A stretch of DNA of 64,000 nt from assembly GCA_039027855.1 (NCBI GenBank), contig JBCCJI010000011.1, forward strand, positions 62,001 through 126,000, written 5' to 3'. Below the pieces are notes generated by a model that was given only the letters and a program-made list of their open reading frames with translations, was not told the DNA's origin and did no database searches. This DNA comes from Thermohalobaculum sp039027855. Its GTDB lineage: Bacteria; Pseudomonadota; Alphaproteobacteria; Rhodobacterales; Rhodobacteraceae. This document shows, piece by piece, positions 62,815 through 64,000 of this stretch (within the stretch, counting starts at the first letter, position 1; each line of letters begins with the position of its first letter). The position numbers were made by a program, and so were the translations under genes.

Positions 62815-64000
62815 ATGTTCTCAAAAATCCTTGTCGCCAACCGGGGCGAAATCGCGATTCGCGTCCTGCGTGCAGCGAACGAACTCGGCAAGCGGACGGT
62901 CGCGATCTATGCCGAGGAGGACAAGCTCGCCCTGCACCGCTTCAAGGCCGATGAGGCCTATCAGGTGGGCGCGGGCAAGGGCGCGGTGGCAGCCTATCTC
63001 GACATCGAGGGCGTGATCCGTATCGCGCGCGAGGCAGGGTGCGACGCGATCCACCCCGGATACGGCTTCCTGTCCGAGAACCCCGATTTCGTCGATGCCT
63101 GTACCGTGGCCGGCATCACCTTCCCCGGCCCCAGGGCCGAGACCATGCGCATGCTGGGCGACAAGGCGAGCGCCCGGCGCGCAGCCATCGCGGCCGGCGT
63201 GCCCGTCGTTCCGGCCTCTGAGGTGCTGCCCGATCCCGCCAGCGGCATGGCGGAGATCCGCGCCGCGGCCGATGTGGTCGGCTATCCGATGATGTTGAAG
63301 GCCTCATGGGGCGGCGGCGGGCGCGGCATGCGCCCGATCCACGGCGCCGAGGAGCTGGAGAGCAAGGTCACCGAGGGCCGGCGCGAGGCCGAGGCCGCCT
63401 TCGGCAATGGCGAGGGATATCTTGAGCGCCTGATCCAGCGCGCCCGCCATGTCGAGGTGCAGATCCTCGGTGACCGGCACGGCAGCCTTTATCATCTGTG
63501 GGAACGCGACTGCTCGGTCCAGCGGCGAAACCAGAAGGTCGTCGAACGCGCACCGGCGCCGTATCTCTCCGAGGAGAAGCGCGCGGAGATCTGCGAACTT
63601 GGCCTCAAGATCGGCCGCCATGCCGGCTATCAATGCGCGGGCACGGTCGAGTTCCTGCAGGATGCCGACACGGGCGAGTTCTTCTTCATCGAGGTCAACC
63701 CGCGCATCCAGGTCGAGCATACGGTGACCGAAGAGATCACTGGCATCGACATCGTGAAGGCGCAGATCCGTATCTGCGAGGGCGCGACGCTGGCCGAGGC
63801 AACGGGGGTCAAGGGCCAGCACGCGGTGACCCATACCGGTCATGCGATCCAGTGCCGGATCACCTCGGAAGACCCGCTGAACAACTTCATCCCCGATTAC
63901 GGCCGCATCACCGCCTATCGCGGCGCCACCGGCTTTGGCATCCGGCTGGACGGCGGCACGGCCTATTCCGGCGCGGTGATCACCCGCAGCTATGACAGCC
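62815..64000 (+). CDS. pyc: Pyruvate carboxylase, N-terminal part (runs off the window)
   Basis: The first 395 codons of a biotin-dependent carboxylase. They encode the biotin carboxylase domain: KILVANRGEIAIRVLRAANE at the start, the ATP-grasp glycine loop SWGGGGRGM, then HVEVQILGD, FIEVNPRIQVEHTVTEE and the beginning of the C-terminal lid. VTEGRREAEAAFGNGEGYLE and HLWERDCSVQRRNQKVVERA are closer to pyruvate carboxylase than to propionyl-CoA or acetyl-CoA carboxylase subunits. GGAGG precedes the ATG. The carboxyltransferase and biotin-carrier domains would lie beyond the edge, so single-chain pyruvate carboxylase is inferred. Confidence 0.85.
   Translation, partial: MFSKILVANRGEIAIRVLRAANELGKRTVAIYAEEDKLALHRFKADEAYQVGAGKGAVAAYLDIEGVIRIAREAGCDAIHPGYGFLSENPDFVDACTVAGITFPGPRAETMRMLGDKASARRAAIAAGVPVVPASEVLPDPASGMAEIRAAADVVGYPMMLKASWGGGGRGMRPIHGAEELESKVTEGRREAEAAFGNGEGYLERLIQRARHVEVQILGDRHGSLYHLWERDCSVQRRNQKVVERAPAPYLSEEKRAEICELGLKIGRHAGYQCAGTVEFLQDADTGEFFFIEVNPRIQVEHTVTEEITGIDIVKAQIRICEGATLAEATGVKGQHAVTHTGHAIQCRITSEDPLNNFIPDYGRITAYRGATGFGIRLDGGTAYSGAVITRSYDS

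Noticed and set aside
1..64000. Mobile element or genomic island boundaries
   Set aside because: No transposase, integrase, att-like direct repeats or true tRNA gene was found. The accessory loci may have been gained by transfer, but no boundary is visible.

Overview
The window is a GC-rich, densely packed piece of an alphaproteobacterial genome. A marine Rhodobacterales/Roseobacter-type host is the best guess, from two TAXI-type TRAP transporters, a TctABC system, an rkp-type capsule-lipid locus, a BCCT carrier and a pseudoazurin. This placement comes from gene content; there is no rRNA or other phylogenetic marker. No insertion sequence, phage or CRISPR array was seen.

Layout. 0.1-7.1 kb: a dissimilatory iodate reductase-type operon on the minus strand (two di-haem peroxidases, Rieske subunit, AioA-like molybdoenzyme). 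Divergent from it are a Crp/Fnr regulator and a pseudoazurin, with two FNR/DNR-like boxes between. 7.1-17.2 kb: a three-gene secreted-protein operon containing a 2716-residue protein of unknown function and a C39-like cysteine peptidase. 17.4-19.2 kb: an alternative oxidase and a serine hydrolase. 19.3-24.9 kb: an RNA-repair/Ro locus (rtcB, an array of five Y-RNA-like units, the Ro60 orthologue rsr, and divergent rtcR). 25.1-29.7 kb: small stress and redox genes and a BCCT transporter. 29.8-33.4 kb: an exbB-exbD-exbD-tonB operon. 33.8-37.0 kb: a TAXI TRAP transporter. 37.2-42.5 kb: a TctCBA transporter with a CoA transferase and a citryl-CoA lyase-like enzyme. 42.9-55.0 kb: a FAS/PKS-type megasynthase, an alpha-oxoamine synthase, an SDR and a KpsS/RkpJ-like protein, matching the rhizobial rkp-1 set. 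55.2-62.4 kb: a Pat-like acyl-CoA synthetase/acetyltransferase, a universal stress protein and a second TAXI TRAP system. 62.8 kb to the edge: the start of pyruvate carboxylase.

How it fits together. The left block can be read as a periplasmic iodate respiration module: the molybdoenzyme and Rieske subunit reduce iodate, the di-haem peroxidases remove reactive by-products, a cupredoxin may carry electrons, and a Crp/Fnr protein may control expression.

The most unusual segment is 20.8-21.6 kb. It looks like a tRNA gene cluster, but the tRNA-like parts are in permuted order (T arm, acceptor stem, D arm). Each is enclosed by a conserved stem with base changes that preserve pairing. This is the expected form of bacterial Y RNAs, here as a tandem array of four tRNA-mimic units and one minimal unit between rsr and rtcB, under a likely RtcR-controlled system.
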